A DNA stretch of 64,000 nucleotides from an uncultured Bacteroides sp. (lineage in GTDB: Bacteria; Bacteroidota; Bacteroidia; Bacteroidales; Bacteroidaceae): assembly GCA_944321465.1 (NCBI GenBank), contig CALULL010000010.1:1-64000 (forward strand), in the 5' to 3' direction. Positions 50,158-58,646 of this stretch are shown piece after piece. Made by a program: the position numbers and the translations under genes. Under the pieces are notes generated by a model that was not told the DNA's origin, did no database searches, and saw only the letters and a list, made by a program, of their open reading frames with translations. The first letter of the stretch is position 1. Every line of letters begins with the position of its first letter.

Positions 50158-51921
50158 TCAGGACTTGGCAGGTTTGCTGCGACCGCGCAGTTCCTTGTCG
50201 AGTTTCTTTATCTTCTTCCACGCTTCTTTCAGCTTGGGGCAGAGGGCGACGGCTTTTTCGTAGTTGCGCATGGCGGCCTCCTTCATGTCAAGTTTCAGGC
50301 ATTCGTCGCCCATGCTGACGTACTCGCGTGCGTACTTCGTCAGGGCCTTTTCCTTGTCGGCGGCGGCTTGCCGCAGAGCGATGTTCTCCTGGTGCAGGCG
50401 GTTGATAGTGTTCAGCTTGAGGCGTATGAGCCTGCGGGCGGCAGGTTTCTCGATGTCGTAGCGCGAGTGTATGGCCTTGAAGAACTCGGTGAGGCAGGTT
50501 TCAAAGTCGCCCCGGTCGAAGGCTTTGGCCGCTGCGGCGTACTGCATGTCTGCCTGGGCCTGACGCATGGCGCGGTCGATGGCCTGACGGTTGTTGAAGC
50601 GGCGGGAGAACTGTACAATCTCGGGCCGTACGAACACGTCGGACCGGCTGATGGGCTTGCGCAGGCGGATGCCCTCCAGCGACGTGCAGCGGCTCAGGGC
50701 GACGTAGGTCTGGCCCCCGGCAAACACGCCTCCCGTCAGGTCTATGGTGACGTGCGAGAAGGTCAAGCCCTGGCTTTTGTGCACCGTTATGGCCCAGGCC
50801 AGGCGCACGGGAAACTGGGTGAACGTGCCCAGTTCCTCCTCTTCCACCTCCTTTTTCTCCTCGTTGTAGGTGTAGCGTATGTTGCTCCACGACTCGGGCT
50901 TCACGTCGCAGTGCCGTCCGTCGTCGGTCGTCACGTAGAGGGTTTCCGCCTCCTCGTCGAACCCTTCCACCACGCCGATGGTACCGTTTACCCAGCGGCG
51001 TTCATAGTCGTTCTTGATGAAGATGACCTGTGCTCCGGGTTTCAGCACCAGTTCCAGCGGCGTGGGCAGGCTGTTGGCCGGGAAGTCTCCGCGTATTTGC
51101 CCGAGGAAGGTCGTAGGTGTGCCCGGCAGGGCGGCCAGGCGGCGTTCGTTGATGTAGTCCACATTGTCGCGGCGGGTGGCCAGCGTGATGCGCATGTCGT
51201 TGCCTTCGTCCTCGTCCGGGGTGCCGTCATAGCGGGCGTTCAGTTGCTGTAGGTCGTTGGCACTTAGTGTGTTGGCCCGTATGTGGTCGAGCACATCCAC
51301 GAAGCGGGCATCGGTTTGCCGGTAGACTTTCTGTAGTTCGATGGACACCAGGTCGACCTCTGCGAACACCCGTGCCGAGAAGAAGTAGGGATTGGGATAG
51401 CACCGCTCCAGTATTTCGCGTTCGTCGCTCTTGACGACGGGTTCCAGTTGGAACACGTCGCCGACCAGCAGCAGCTGCTTGCCGCCGAAGGGCTCGCGCA
51501 TGTTGTGGGAATAGACCCGCAGGATGCGGTCCACTGCGTCGATGATGTCGGCCCTTACCATCGAAATCTCGTCTATGACAATCAGCTCCAGCCGCTCCAG
51601 CAGCCGTCGTTGCTGCTTATTGTACTTGAAGAAGTCGAATATGCGGTTGCCCGCCGGGCTGAGGTTGGGGTCGTCGGGCAGCAAGGGGTGGAAAGGTAGT
51701 TTGAAGAAGCTGTGCAGCGTGCTGCCTCCGGCATTGATGGCGGCGATGCCCGTAGGTGCCAGCACGACGTGTTGCTTCTTGGTCTGCGAACACACGTAGC
51801 GCAGGAAGGTCGATTTGCCTGTACCGGCTTTTCCCGTCAGAAATACGGACTGGCGGGTGTACTTGACGAGGTTCAGGGCATCCTGAAACTCGCGGTTGTC
51901 GGTGTCGGGGGTAAATTCCAC
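50158..51921 (-). CDS. Pif1-like helicase with C-terminal helical repeat tail
   Basis: A 587-residue SF1 helicase. Walker A is VFLTGKAGTGKSTFLRYV (about 26-43), Walker B LIVIDEISMVRADI (about 114-127), then LLLVGDVFQLEPV and the C-terminal motif AWAITVHKSQGLTF with YVALSRCTSLEGI (motif VI). After about residue 470 a helical region follows with AREYVSMGDECLKLDMKEAA and MRNYEKAVALCPKLKEAWKK, which looks like a TPR unit, and a basic end. It likely unwinds DNA 5' to 3'. It runs in the same direction as the HAD gene, 47 bp after it. Confidence 0.88.
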   Translation of the reverse strand: MEFTPDTDNREFQDALNLVKYTRQSVFLTGKAGTGKSTFLRYVCSQTKKQHVVLAPTGIAAINAGGSTLHSFFKLPFHPLLPDDPNLSPAGNRIFDFFKYNKQQRRLLERLELIVIDEISMVRADIIDAVDRILRVYSHNMREPFGGKQLLLVGDVFQLEPVVKSDEREILERCYPNPYFFSARVFAEVDLVSIELQKVYRQTDARFVDVLDHIRANTLSANDLQQLNARYDGTPDEDEGNDMRITLATRRDNVDYINERRLAALPGTPTTFLGQIRGDFPANSLPTPLELVLKPGAQVIFIKNDYERRWVNGTIGVVEGFDEEAETLYVTTDDGRHCDVKPESWSNIRYTYNEEKKEVEEEELGTFTQFPVRLAWAITVHKSQGLTFSHVTIDLTGGVFAGGQTYVALSRCTSLEGIRLRKPISRSDVFVRPEIVQFSRRFNNRQAIDRAMRQAQADMQYAAAAKAFDRGDFETCLTEFFKAIHSRYDIEKPAARRLIRLKLNTINRLHQENIALRQAAADKEKALTKYAREYVSMGDECLKLDMKEAAMRNYEKAVALCPKLKEAWKKIKKLDKELRGRSKPAKS

Positions 51922-51968
51922 GGTGTAGGGCTTTGCGGTCCGGGCGGGTTGGGGACTGGGCGTCGGAA

Positions 51969-52757
51969 CTATATGATGCCGAAATGGCGCAGGGCTTGCG
52001 CGATGCCCCCGTCGTCCACTGTCGTGGTGACGTAATCGGCGGCGGCTTTCACCTCCGGGCTTGCGTTGCCCATGGCGATACCTGTCCCGGCGTGTTTCAG
52101 CATGGATATGTCGTTGCCTCCGTCGCCTATGGCTACGGTGTCGGACAGGGCAAGGCCGAAGTATCGTGCCATCTCATCGATGCCCCGTTGCTTGTTGTTG
52201 CCTCGGGCGGTGATGTCGGCAAAGGCCGGGTGCCAGCGTCCCGCCTCGCTGCCGGGGAGAAGGGGCATCACCTCGGCTTCCTGCTGCCTGTCGACGAAGG
52301 GCGTGAGCTGGTAGATGTCGGTACGTGCCGCAGCCTCGATGCCTACGGTGGGGATGGGCACCGTGACGCTCAGGTACTCGCCGAAGACCCTGCGGATGCG
52401 TTCGTCGGGGCGGTACACGGCGATGTCGTCCTCCCCCACCAGGATGCAGGGGACGCCTTGCCTGCCGCAGTAGTCTACCAGCGTTTGCACGTCGGGCTGC
52501 GGGACGGGACGTTTGTACACCACCTTCGTGCCCGCGTAGCAATAGCCGCCGTTCATGGTGACGTAGCCGTCGATGAGCGAGCGTTGTTGCAGGGGCGCGA
52601 GGTTGTTGATGAGGATGCGGGGGCGGCCTGTGGCTATGAAGACGAGGTGCCCGCGTTGCTTGGCTTCTTCCAGAGCCTGTATGGTTGAGGCGGGTATCTG
52701 GTGGGTGGCGAAGCTCACAAGCGTGCCGTCGATGTCGAGAAACAGGGCTTTTGTCAT
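51969..52757 (-). CDS. HAD superfamily phosphatase, Cof (IIB) type
   Basis: A 262-residue protein. Motif I KALFLDIDGTLVSF (3-16, nucleophile Asp7), motif II in VFIATGRPR (about 39-47), and motif IV GDGGNDISMLKHAGTGIAMG (about 214-233). The large C2-type cap lies between. It dephosphorylates a small phosphorylated metabolite, probably a sugar phosphate or cofactor. Divergent from the prenyltransferase gene with back-to-back promoters. Confidence 0.92.
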   Translation of the reverse strand: MTKALFLDIDGTLVSFATHQIPASTIQALEEAKQRGHLVFIATGRPRILINNLAPLQQRSLIDGYVTMNGGYCYAGTKVVYKRPVPQPDVQTLVDYCGRQGVPCILVGEDDIAVYRPDERIRRVFGEYLSVTVPIPTVGIEAAARTDIYQLTPFVDRQQEAEVMPLLPGSEAGRWHPAFADITARGNNKQRGIDEMARYFGLALSDTVAIGDGGNDISMLKHAGTGIAMGNASPEVKAAADYVTTTVDDGGIAQALRHFGII

Positions 52758-52781
52758 GTCGTTTTTACTTTACTTGGGTGC

Positions 52782-52789
52782 AAAAGTAC
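52782..52789 (-). promoter_or_regulatory. -7 box for the HAD gene
   Basis: Minus-strand TACTTTTG, 24 bp before the start codon. Confidence 0.5.
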
Positions 52790-52810
52790 TGAAAACGCAA
52801 GGATATTCGT

Positions 52811-52818
52811 ACTTTTGC
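52811..52818 (+). promoter_or_regulatory. -7 box for the menA-like gene
   Basis: Plus-strand TACTTTTG, 21 bp from the divergent HAD box, giving a leader of about 120 nt for the prenyltransferase gene. Confidence 0.5.
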
Positions 52819-52944
52819 CGCACATTAAAGTAGTATTTTTAACTTAACGGCGTGCAGCCCGGAGGCGGCTGGCGGCTTGCGCCCCCGTGGCAAGAGAGGC
52901 GGACCGCAAGGCGGGCACCGGGCTGTGCCAATGGTTTTTCTTCT

Positions 52945-53838
52945 ATGTCAAAACATTCGTTCAAGGAGTGGCTGATAGTGGTGCGTCCGTGGTCTTTCCC
53001 CGCATCGGCCATGCCGGTGCTGGTGACACTGGCCTACCTTTACTGGGCGCACTACGAAGTAGACTGGCTGTTGGGCCTCTGGGCCTTGGTGTCCATTGTG
53101 TTGTTCCATGCCTCGGGCAATACCTGGAGCGACTATTACGACTATCGCCGGGGGGTAGACGCGCCGGACACGTTCGGTGTCAAGACCCTCACCGGCGGCA
53201 TGTTCCGTCCTGCCGAGGTGCGCAGCCTTTCGCTGTGCCTGCTTGGCGTGGCCGTCCTTTCGGGGCTGGGGCTGCTGGCCTGCACGGGGTGGCCGTTGCT
53301 CTTCATAGGTGGTGCGGGGCTGTTGCTCTCGGTGTTCTATCCCTGGCTGAAGTATCACGCTTTGGGCGATGCCGACATCTTTCTCACCTATGCCGTGCTG
53401 CCCACGCTGGGCACGTCCTACGTAGCTACGGGAGCCGTGCAGTGGCCGGTGCTGTGGCTGTCGGTGCCCGTGGGGCTTATCACCGTGGCCATACTCCATG
53501 CCAACAACACGCGCGACACCGCCACCGACCTGCGGGCACGCATCCGCACGCTGGCCATGCTGCTGGGCAGGCGGGCTTCGGTGGCTGTCTACTGCTTCGA
53601 GGTGCTGTTCCCCTTTGTGTGGCTGGCGGCCTGTGCCGTGGCCGGGGTATTCCCGTGGTGGGTGCTGTTGGCTTGCCTTGCACTGATACCTGCCGTGGGC
53701 AACGCCCGGGTAATGGCCCGCCTGGGGCGTTCGGGCACGTCGGCCATAGCAGGTCTCGATGAACTTACGGCCAAACTGCAGCTGCTCTTTAGCTTGTTGT
53801 TGGCCCTGTCGTTTTTCATAGCCGGGCTGTTGTTATGA
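52945..53838 (+). CDS. menA: UbiA-family prenyltransferase, probable MenA
   Basis: A 297-residue integral membrane protein with about eight helices, starting MSKHSFKEWLIVVRPWSFPA. The two Asp-rich motifs of UbiA enzymes are present: NTWSDYYDYRRGVD (about 58-71) and NNTRDTATDLRARIRT (about 186-201). The PWSFPAS opening and a quinone-using anaerobic lifestyle favour MenA, which attaches the prenyl chain to 1,4-dihydroxy-2-naphthoate for menaquinone. The ATGA overlap links it to the CPBP gene. Confidence 0.85.
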   Translation: MSKHSFKEWLIVVRPWSFPASAMPVLVTLAYLYWAHYEVDWLLGLWALVSIVLFHASGNTWSDYYDYRRGVDAPDTFGVKTLTGGMFRPAEVRSLSLCLLGVAVLSGLGLLACTGWPLLFIGGAGLLLSVFYPWLKYHALGDADIFLTYAVLPTLGTSYVATGAVQWPVLWLSVPVGLITVAILHANNTRDTATDLRARIRTLAMLLGRRASVAVYCFEVLFPFVWLAACAVAGVFPWWVLLACLALIPAVGNARVMARLGRSGTSAIAGLDELTAKLQLLFSLLLALSFFIAGLLL

Positions 53839-54449
53839 AGCGGCTTGTCTTTACACTGGTCCTGGCTGCCGTGCTCTGGACGCTGATGTTCTCGCCTTGG
53901 ACGGCCCCCTACGTGCCCTTCTGGTGGACAATGGCCGCCTCGGCCCTCACGCTTTCGGTGCTGTCCACGTGGTTCAATCCCGGCTGGTGGCGGCAGGTGC
54001 GCTGGTCGGTCTCCGACGTGCTGCTGGGGGTGGGCATCGCCGTGGCCCTGTGGGGCATATTCTGGCTGGGCGACAAGGTGTCGTCCTTCCTCTTCGACTT
54101 TGCACGCCCCCAGGTGGATACCATCTACGGCATGAAGGCCGGCGAGTCCCCCTGGGTGCTCTCGCTGCTGATGCTGTTCCTCATCGGGCCTGCCGAAGAG
54201 GTGTTCTGGCGCGGCTATGTGCAGCGCACGTTGTCCTTGCGTTGGGGCGCCAACGCGGGCTTTGCTGTCTCCACGCTGCTCTACGCGCTGGTACACGCCG
54301 GGTCGTGCAACTTCATGCTCGTGATGGCCGCCCTGGTGGCGGGCGTGGTGTGGGGTGCGCTCTACCGGTTCTTCCCCCGGCATTTTGCGGCCATCATCCT
54401 CTCCCATGCCCTTTGGGATGTGGCCGTGTTCATCTGGTTCCCCATCTGA
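53835..54449 (+). CDS. CPBP family intramembrane glutamic protease
   Basis: A 204-residue membrane protein. Motif 1 EEVFWRG (EExxxR, about 120-126), motif 2 LVHAGSCNF and motif 3 SHALWDVAVF, with two His for the catalytic centre. The family (Rce1/Abi) includes CAAX-type proteases and bacterial immunity or maturation proteins. The ATG overlaps the menA stop by 4 bp, so both are made from one transcript. Confidence 0.9.
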   Translation: MKRLVFTLVLAAVLWTLMFSPWTAPYVPFWWTMAASALTLSVLSTWFNPGWWRQVRWSVSDVLLGVGIAVALWGIFWLGDKVSSFLFDFARPQVDTIYGMKAGESPWVLSLLMLFLIGPAEEVFWRGYVQRTLSLRWGANAGFAVSTLLYALVHAGSCNFMLVMAALVAGVVWGALYRFFPRHFAAIILSHALWDVAVFIWFPI

Positions 54450-54517
54450 CGGACGGGGCGCGTCTTGCCCGACGGCCTCTTAACGCCCCCTCGGGGGTGT
54501 CCCGATGCCCGTCGGGT

Positions 54518-54597
54518 GGCACAGGTCTGCCCGCTTGGTGGCGCACCTGTGCTGCCCGGCGGGCTTTCCTTTGCTCCCGAGGGGGCAGACCTGTGCC
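54518..54597. repeat. 22-bp repeat array, four units (H)
   Basis: Cores at exact 22-bp steps: GGCACAGGTCTGCC (54518), GGCGCACCTGTGCT (54540), GGCTTTCCTTTGCT (54562), GGCAGACCTGTGCC (54584). Centres AGGT, ACCT, TCCT, ACCT. A T-run (TTTTTTG) follows at 54600. It ends 137 bp before the first chaperone gene. Confidence 0.9.
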
Positions 54598-54734
54598 CGT
54601 TTTTTGTCGCACCCTCTTACAATAATGACCGCCGGTTTTCGTTGAAAAAGAAGACCCACGGGCGGCTTCGGGGCTCGGAGAGGGCCTTGCCGCCCCGAGT
54701 GGGGCGGAATAGCGACAAAACGGATAAAAAGACT

Positions 54735-56339
54735 ATGAGACTACTGGCAAGTTTGCTTTTGGGAGTGTGTGCCGCTACGGCTGTGGCCCAGACGGCGGGT
54801 GACGACCCGGTGCTGATGAGCATCAACGGACGGGACGTGCTGCGCTCGGAGTTTGAACACATCTATAACAAGAACAAGGCACTGGAGGGTGTCGAACAGA
54901 AAACGATGGACGAGTACGTCAGCCTCTTTGTGGACTTCAAGCTGAAGGTGGCCGCCGCCGAGTCCGAAGGGCTGGACACCACGCAGGCCTTCCGCGACGA
55001 GCTGGCGGGCTATCGGCGCAACCTTGCAAAAAGTTACCTGACGGACGAGGCCGTGCTGGAGCGGCAGGCTCGCGACTACTACGACCGTGCCTGCCGCGAG
55101 GGGCGTGCCCGGCGGGTGCGCCTGATGCAGGTGTTCTGTCCCTTGTCGCCCAATGCCTCGGCAGCGGAGCAGCGGGCGGTGAGCGAGCGGCTGGACTCGG
55201 TGTGGAACGTCGTGCAGGGCGACACGGCCTTGGCCACTTTCGAGGCTTGCGTAGAGCGTGTGTCGGCCGACGGGAAGGCCACGTGGGTGCGGTGGGGGCA
55301 GACGACCGAGGACTTTGAGAACCGCGTGCTGACGTTGCGTCCGGGGCAGATGACCGCCCCCTTTGCGACAGCCGGGGGAATGCACATCGTCCGGGTGCTG
55401 GAACGCGAAGAGGCTCCGGCCTTCGAGAAGGTGCGCGACGAACTGGTGCGCCGCGTGGAGCACTCGTCGCCGCTCAATCCGGGCGTGCGGGCGCGTGTGG
55501 AACAGCTGAAGCAGAAGTACGGCTACGAGCCGATAGCCGTGGGGCTGGCCGAACTGGAGGCCACGGGCCGGACAAAATACGGGCTGTTCACCTTGGCCGG
55601 AAAGACTTATACGGGAGACGACTTCGACTACTACATAGACAGCCGTCCGTCCAACGTGAAGCGGCAGTACGAGTGGTTTGTAACCAAAACAGTGCTGGAC
55701 TACGAGAACCGGCATCTGGAGGAAAACTACCCCGAGTTTCGCCTGCTGATGCAGGAGTATCGCGACGGGATGCTGCTCTTTGAGATAAGCAACCGCGAGG
55801 TGTGGGAGCGCGCCTCGGTCGACACGCTCGGTCTGGCGGCCTACTATGACAGCCATGCCGAAGACTATTATTGGCCCGAGCCGCGTTTCTGCGGTGTTGT
55901 GCTGCAGTGTGCCAGCCGCCGTGTCATGCGCCGGGCGCGCAAGCACCTGAAGCAACTGCACCGGGAGGGAACGCCTGAAGGGCGGCCGGCGGCCGAAGCC
56001 GGCTGGCTGGAGCAGATACCTCGCGAGGTGAAGGAGGACGGACGTGTGCAAGTGCGGTTTGTGAAGGGCGAGTTTGCCCCGGGCGACAACGCCTATGTCG
56101 ACCGTCTTGTGTTTGGCCGTGCCGTCGAGCCTTCTGCAACCGCAGGGCTTCCCCATGCGGCTGTGGTGGGCGACCTGCTGCGCGGGCCGCAGGACTACCG
56201 CGAAGTGCAGGGCCTGCTGGTGGGTGACTATCAGGCCTATCTGGAACAGCAATGGTTGCAGAAGTTGCGCTCTTCGGCTAAGGTTGAAATAAACCAAGAG
56301 GTGCTAAAAACGGTTAATAATCACGGAGGCAAGGAATGA
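54735..56339 (+). CDS. Periplasmic peptidyl-prolyl isomerase (parvulin type), large
   Basis: A 534-residue protein with signal peptide (MRLLASLLLGVCAATAVAQT, cleavage about 19). A SurA-like N-terminal helical part (FEHIYNKNKALEGV, LFVDFKLKVAAAESEGLDTT) precedes a parvulin domain (about 105-230: VRLMQVFCPLSPNAS ... GQMTAPFATAGGMHIVRVLE) and a second, diverged, helical half with WLEQIPREVKEDGRVQVRFV and NAYVDRLVFG. It should assist folding of outer-membrane proteins. First of three consecutive chaperone-like genes; 50 bp before the next. Confidence 0.85.
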   Translation: MRLLASLLLGVCAATAVAQTAGDDPVLMSINGRDVLRSEFEHIYNKNKALEGVEQKTMDEYVSLFVDFKLKVAAAESEGLDTTQAFRDELAGYRRNLAKSYLTDEAVLERQARDYYDRACREGRARRVRLMQVFCPLSPNASAAEQRAVSERLDSVWNVVQGDTALATFEACVERVSADGKATWVRWGQTTEDFENRVLTLRPGQMTAPFATAGGMHIVRVLEREEAPAFEKVRDELVRRVEHSSPLNPGVRARVEQLKQKYGYEPIAVGLAELEATGRTKYGLFTLAGKTYTGDDFDYYIDSRPSNVKRQYEWFVTKTVLDYENRHLEENYPEFRLLMQEYRDGMLLFEISNREVWERASVDTLGLAAYYDSHAEDYYWPEPRFCGVVLQCASRRVMRRARKHLKQLHREGTPEGRPAAEAGWLEQIPREVKEDGRVQVRFVKGEFAPGDNAYVDRLVFGRAVEPSATAGLPHAAVVGDLLRGPQDYREVQGLLVGDYQAYLEQQWLQKLRSSAKVEINQEVLKTVNNHGGKE

Positions 56340-56389
56340 AAGCCTTATCTTCGTCGCTAAAAAGAACGTAAAGAAAAGGAAACTGGCCG

Positions 56390-57241
56390 ATGATGCGGAC
56401 AATCTGTCTGTGTGGACTGTTGGTGTTGCTGCTGTGCGGTGCGTGTTCGGACAAGGAACACGACCATGGCGGTCGTGTTCCTTTGGTCGAAGTCGAAGGC
56501 TCTTTCCTTTACCGCGAAGACGTGGAGTCCGCCTGTCCCGTGCAATGCAAAGGACAGGACAGTGTGCGGTGGGCCGGGCGTTTTGTGCGCAACTGGGTGG
56601 AGGAAGAGTTGCTCTATGCCAAGGCACGCGAAAATGTGGGAAGCACCCCGCAGATAGAACGGCTTGTGGAGAACTACCGCAGGTCGCTCATCGTGCAGGC
56701 CTATCAGGAAGAACTCTTGCGGCAACAGTCGCCTCAGCAGATGGGCGACTCTGCGCTGCGGGCCTACTACGAAAGTAACCTTGACCTGTTCAAGGCAGAG
56801 CATCCGCTGGTGAAAGGCTTGTTTATGAAGGTGCCTCTTACCGCTCCGCAGATAGCCGAGGTGCGTCGTTGGTACAAGTCGGACTCCCACGAGGCGGTGG
56901 AGCAGCTCGAAAAGTACAGCCTGCGCAACGCGGTGGTCTACGAGTACTTCTATGACCGCTGGGTTCCGGTGTCCGAGTTGCAGGACCTTATGCCTCTGCC
57001 CGACAACGACCTTGCTTCCTTCTTGGACAAAAACCGGCACGTGGAGCGGAAAGACACGGCCTATTACTACTTCCTGCACGTCACGGAGCTGCTGATGCCC
57101 GGAGCACAGGAACCCTATGACTTCGCACGCCCGCAGGTGGAGAACCTCGTGCGCAATGCCGGCCAGGTGGAGTTCCTGAAGCAGGTGAAGTCCGACCTCT
57201 ATAGGCGGGCGGAGCAGCGACAGATGGTGAAGTATTACTGA
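56390..57241 (+). CDS. Lipoprotein, diverged SurA-like chaperone
   Basis: A 283-residue lipoprotein (lipobox LLCGAC, Cys about 19; start could be Met1 or Met2). The N-terminal part LVEVEGSFLYREDVESACPV resembles the start of parvulin-type chaperones and is followed by helical stretches (VRNWVEEELLYAKARENVGS, RRSLIVQAYQEELLRQQSPQ). No convincing parvulin catalytic domain can be seen, so it may be a chaperone without isomerase activity. It lies between two fuller PPIases, 37 bp before the next. Confidence 0.75.
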   Translation: MMRTICLCGLLVLLLCGACSDKEHDHGGRVPLVEVEGSFLYREDVESACPVQCKGQDSVRWAGRFVRNWVEEELLYAKARENVGSTPQIERLVENYRRSLIVQAYQEELLRQQSPQQMGDSALRAYYESNLDLFKAEHPLVKGLFMKVPLTAPQIAEVRRWYKSDSHEAVEQLEKYSLRNAVVYEYFYDRWVPVSELQDLMPLPDNDLASFLDKNRHVERKDTAYYYFLHVTELLMPGAQEPYDFARPQVENLVRNAGQVEFLKQVKSDLYRRAEQRQMVKYY

Positions 57242-57278
57242 TTTGCAAGTATTAATATAATAAGGTATATAGAGAAGA

Positions 57279-58646
57279 ATGAAAAGATTACTGGACACGA
57301 AGTGGCTGCCTCTGTTGCTGCTCGTCCTCTGGCCTTGCCCGCAGGCATGGAGCCAGGACAACGTGATAGACGAGGTGGCATGGGTAGTAGGCGATGAGGC
57401 CATACTGAAGTCTGAGATAGAAGAAGTGCGCTTGGATGCCCTCTACAACCGACGGAAGTTTGACGGTGACCCCTATTGTGTGATACCCGAAGAAATAGCT
57501 GTGCAGAAGCTCTTCCTTCACCAAGCCGAGCTGGACAGTATAGAAGTGTCCGACAGCGAGGTCGTGCAGCAGCTGGACTACCAGCTCAACATGTATATTG
57601 CCAACATCGGTTCGATGGAGAAGATGGAGGAGTATTTCAACAAGACAGCCAGCCAAATACGTGAAACCATGCGCGAGAATATCCGCGAGGGACTCACAGT
57701 GCAGAAGATGCAGCAGAAACTGGTGGGCGAGGTCAAGGTGACACCCGCCGAGGTGCGCCGCTACTTCCAGCAGTTACCCCAGGACAGTATTCCCTACATC
57801 CCGACCAAGGTGGAAGTGCAGATTATAACCTTGCAGCCCAAGGTGCCGCAGGAGGAGGTGGACGACGTGAAGCGTCGCCTGCGGGAGTACACAGAGCGCA
57901 TCAACAACGGCGAGTCCTTTGCCATGCTGGCACGTATGTACTCGGAGGACCTTGGCTCGGCACGCAACGGAGGAGAACTTCCCTTTATGGGGCGCGGACA
58001 GCTCGACCCCGCCTATGCCAACGTAGCTTTCAACCTGCAGGACCCCAATAAGGTGTCGAAGATAGTAGAGAGCGAATACGGCTTTCACATTATACAGCTG
58101 CTGGAGAAGCGCGGGGAACGCATCCGCACGCGCCACATCTTGCTGAAACCGCACGTGCCCGAGTCGGCCTTGCTGGCAGCCAATGCCCGCCTCGACTCCA
58201 TAGCCAACGACATACGCAACAATAAGTTCAGCTTTGAGAGCGCTGCCGCTGTGCTGTCGCACGACAAAGACACGCGCAACAACCACGGCCTTTTGCCCAA
58301 CCCCAATGACGGAACATCCAAGTTCGAGATGCAGGAACTCCCGCCCGAGATAGCTAAGGTAGTCGACAAGATGGAAGTGGGCGAAATATCCCGTGCCTTT
58401 ACTATGATACCCCAGGAGACAGGAAAAGAGGAGTGCGTCATCGTGAAGCTGAAGAGCCGCATCGACGGACATAAAGCCACCATCTCGGACGACTACCAGA
58501 ACCTGAAGGACATTGTGCTGGCAAAGCGGCGGTCCGAGGTGCTCGACGAGTGGATACGCGACAAGCAACGGACCACTTATGTCCGCATCAGCGATAATTG
58601 GAGAACAGACTGCAACTTTAAGTATCCGGGATGGATAAAAGACTAA
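57279..58646 (+). CDS. surA: SurA-like peptidyl-prolyl isomerase
   Basis: A 455-residue protein with signal peptide (cleavage after AWS-Q, about 25). The SurA N-terminal domain includes VIDEVAWVVGDEAILKSEIE and IPEEIAVQKLFLHQAELDSI. The first parvulin domain (about 175-275: VEVQIITLQPKVPQEEVDDV ... GGELPFMGRGQLDPAYANVA) is well kept; a second (about 280-390: RTRHILLKPHVPESA) follows. It folds outer-membrane beta barrels in the periplasm. It overlaps the OstA-like gene by 16 bp. The symbol is by domain order, not by alignment. Confidence 0.88.
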   Translation: MKRLLDTKWLPLLLLVLWPCPQAWSQDNVIDEVAWVVGDEAILKSEIEEVRLDALYNRRKFDGDPYCVIPEEIAVQKLFLHQAELDSIEVSDSEVVQQLDYQLNMYIANIGSMEKMEEYFNKTASQIRETMRENIREGLTVQKMQQKLVGEVKVTPAEVRRYFQQLPQDSIPYIPTKVEVQIITLQPKVPQEEVDDVKRRLREYTERINNGESFAMLARMYSEDLGSARNGGELPFMGRGQLDPAYANVAFNLQDPNKVSKIVESEYGFHIIQLLEKRGERIRTRHILLKPHVPESALLAANARLDSIANDIRNNKFSFESAAAVLSHDKDTRNNHGLLPNPNDGTSKFEMQELPPEIAKVVDKMEVGEISRAFTMIPQETGKEECVIVKLKSRIDGHKATISDDYQNLKDIVLAKRRSEVLDEWIRDKQRTTYVRISDNWRTDCNFKYPGWIKD

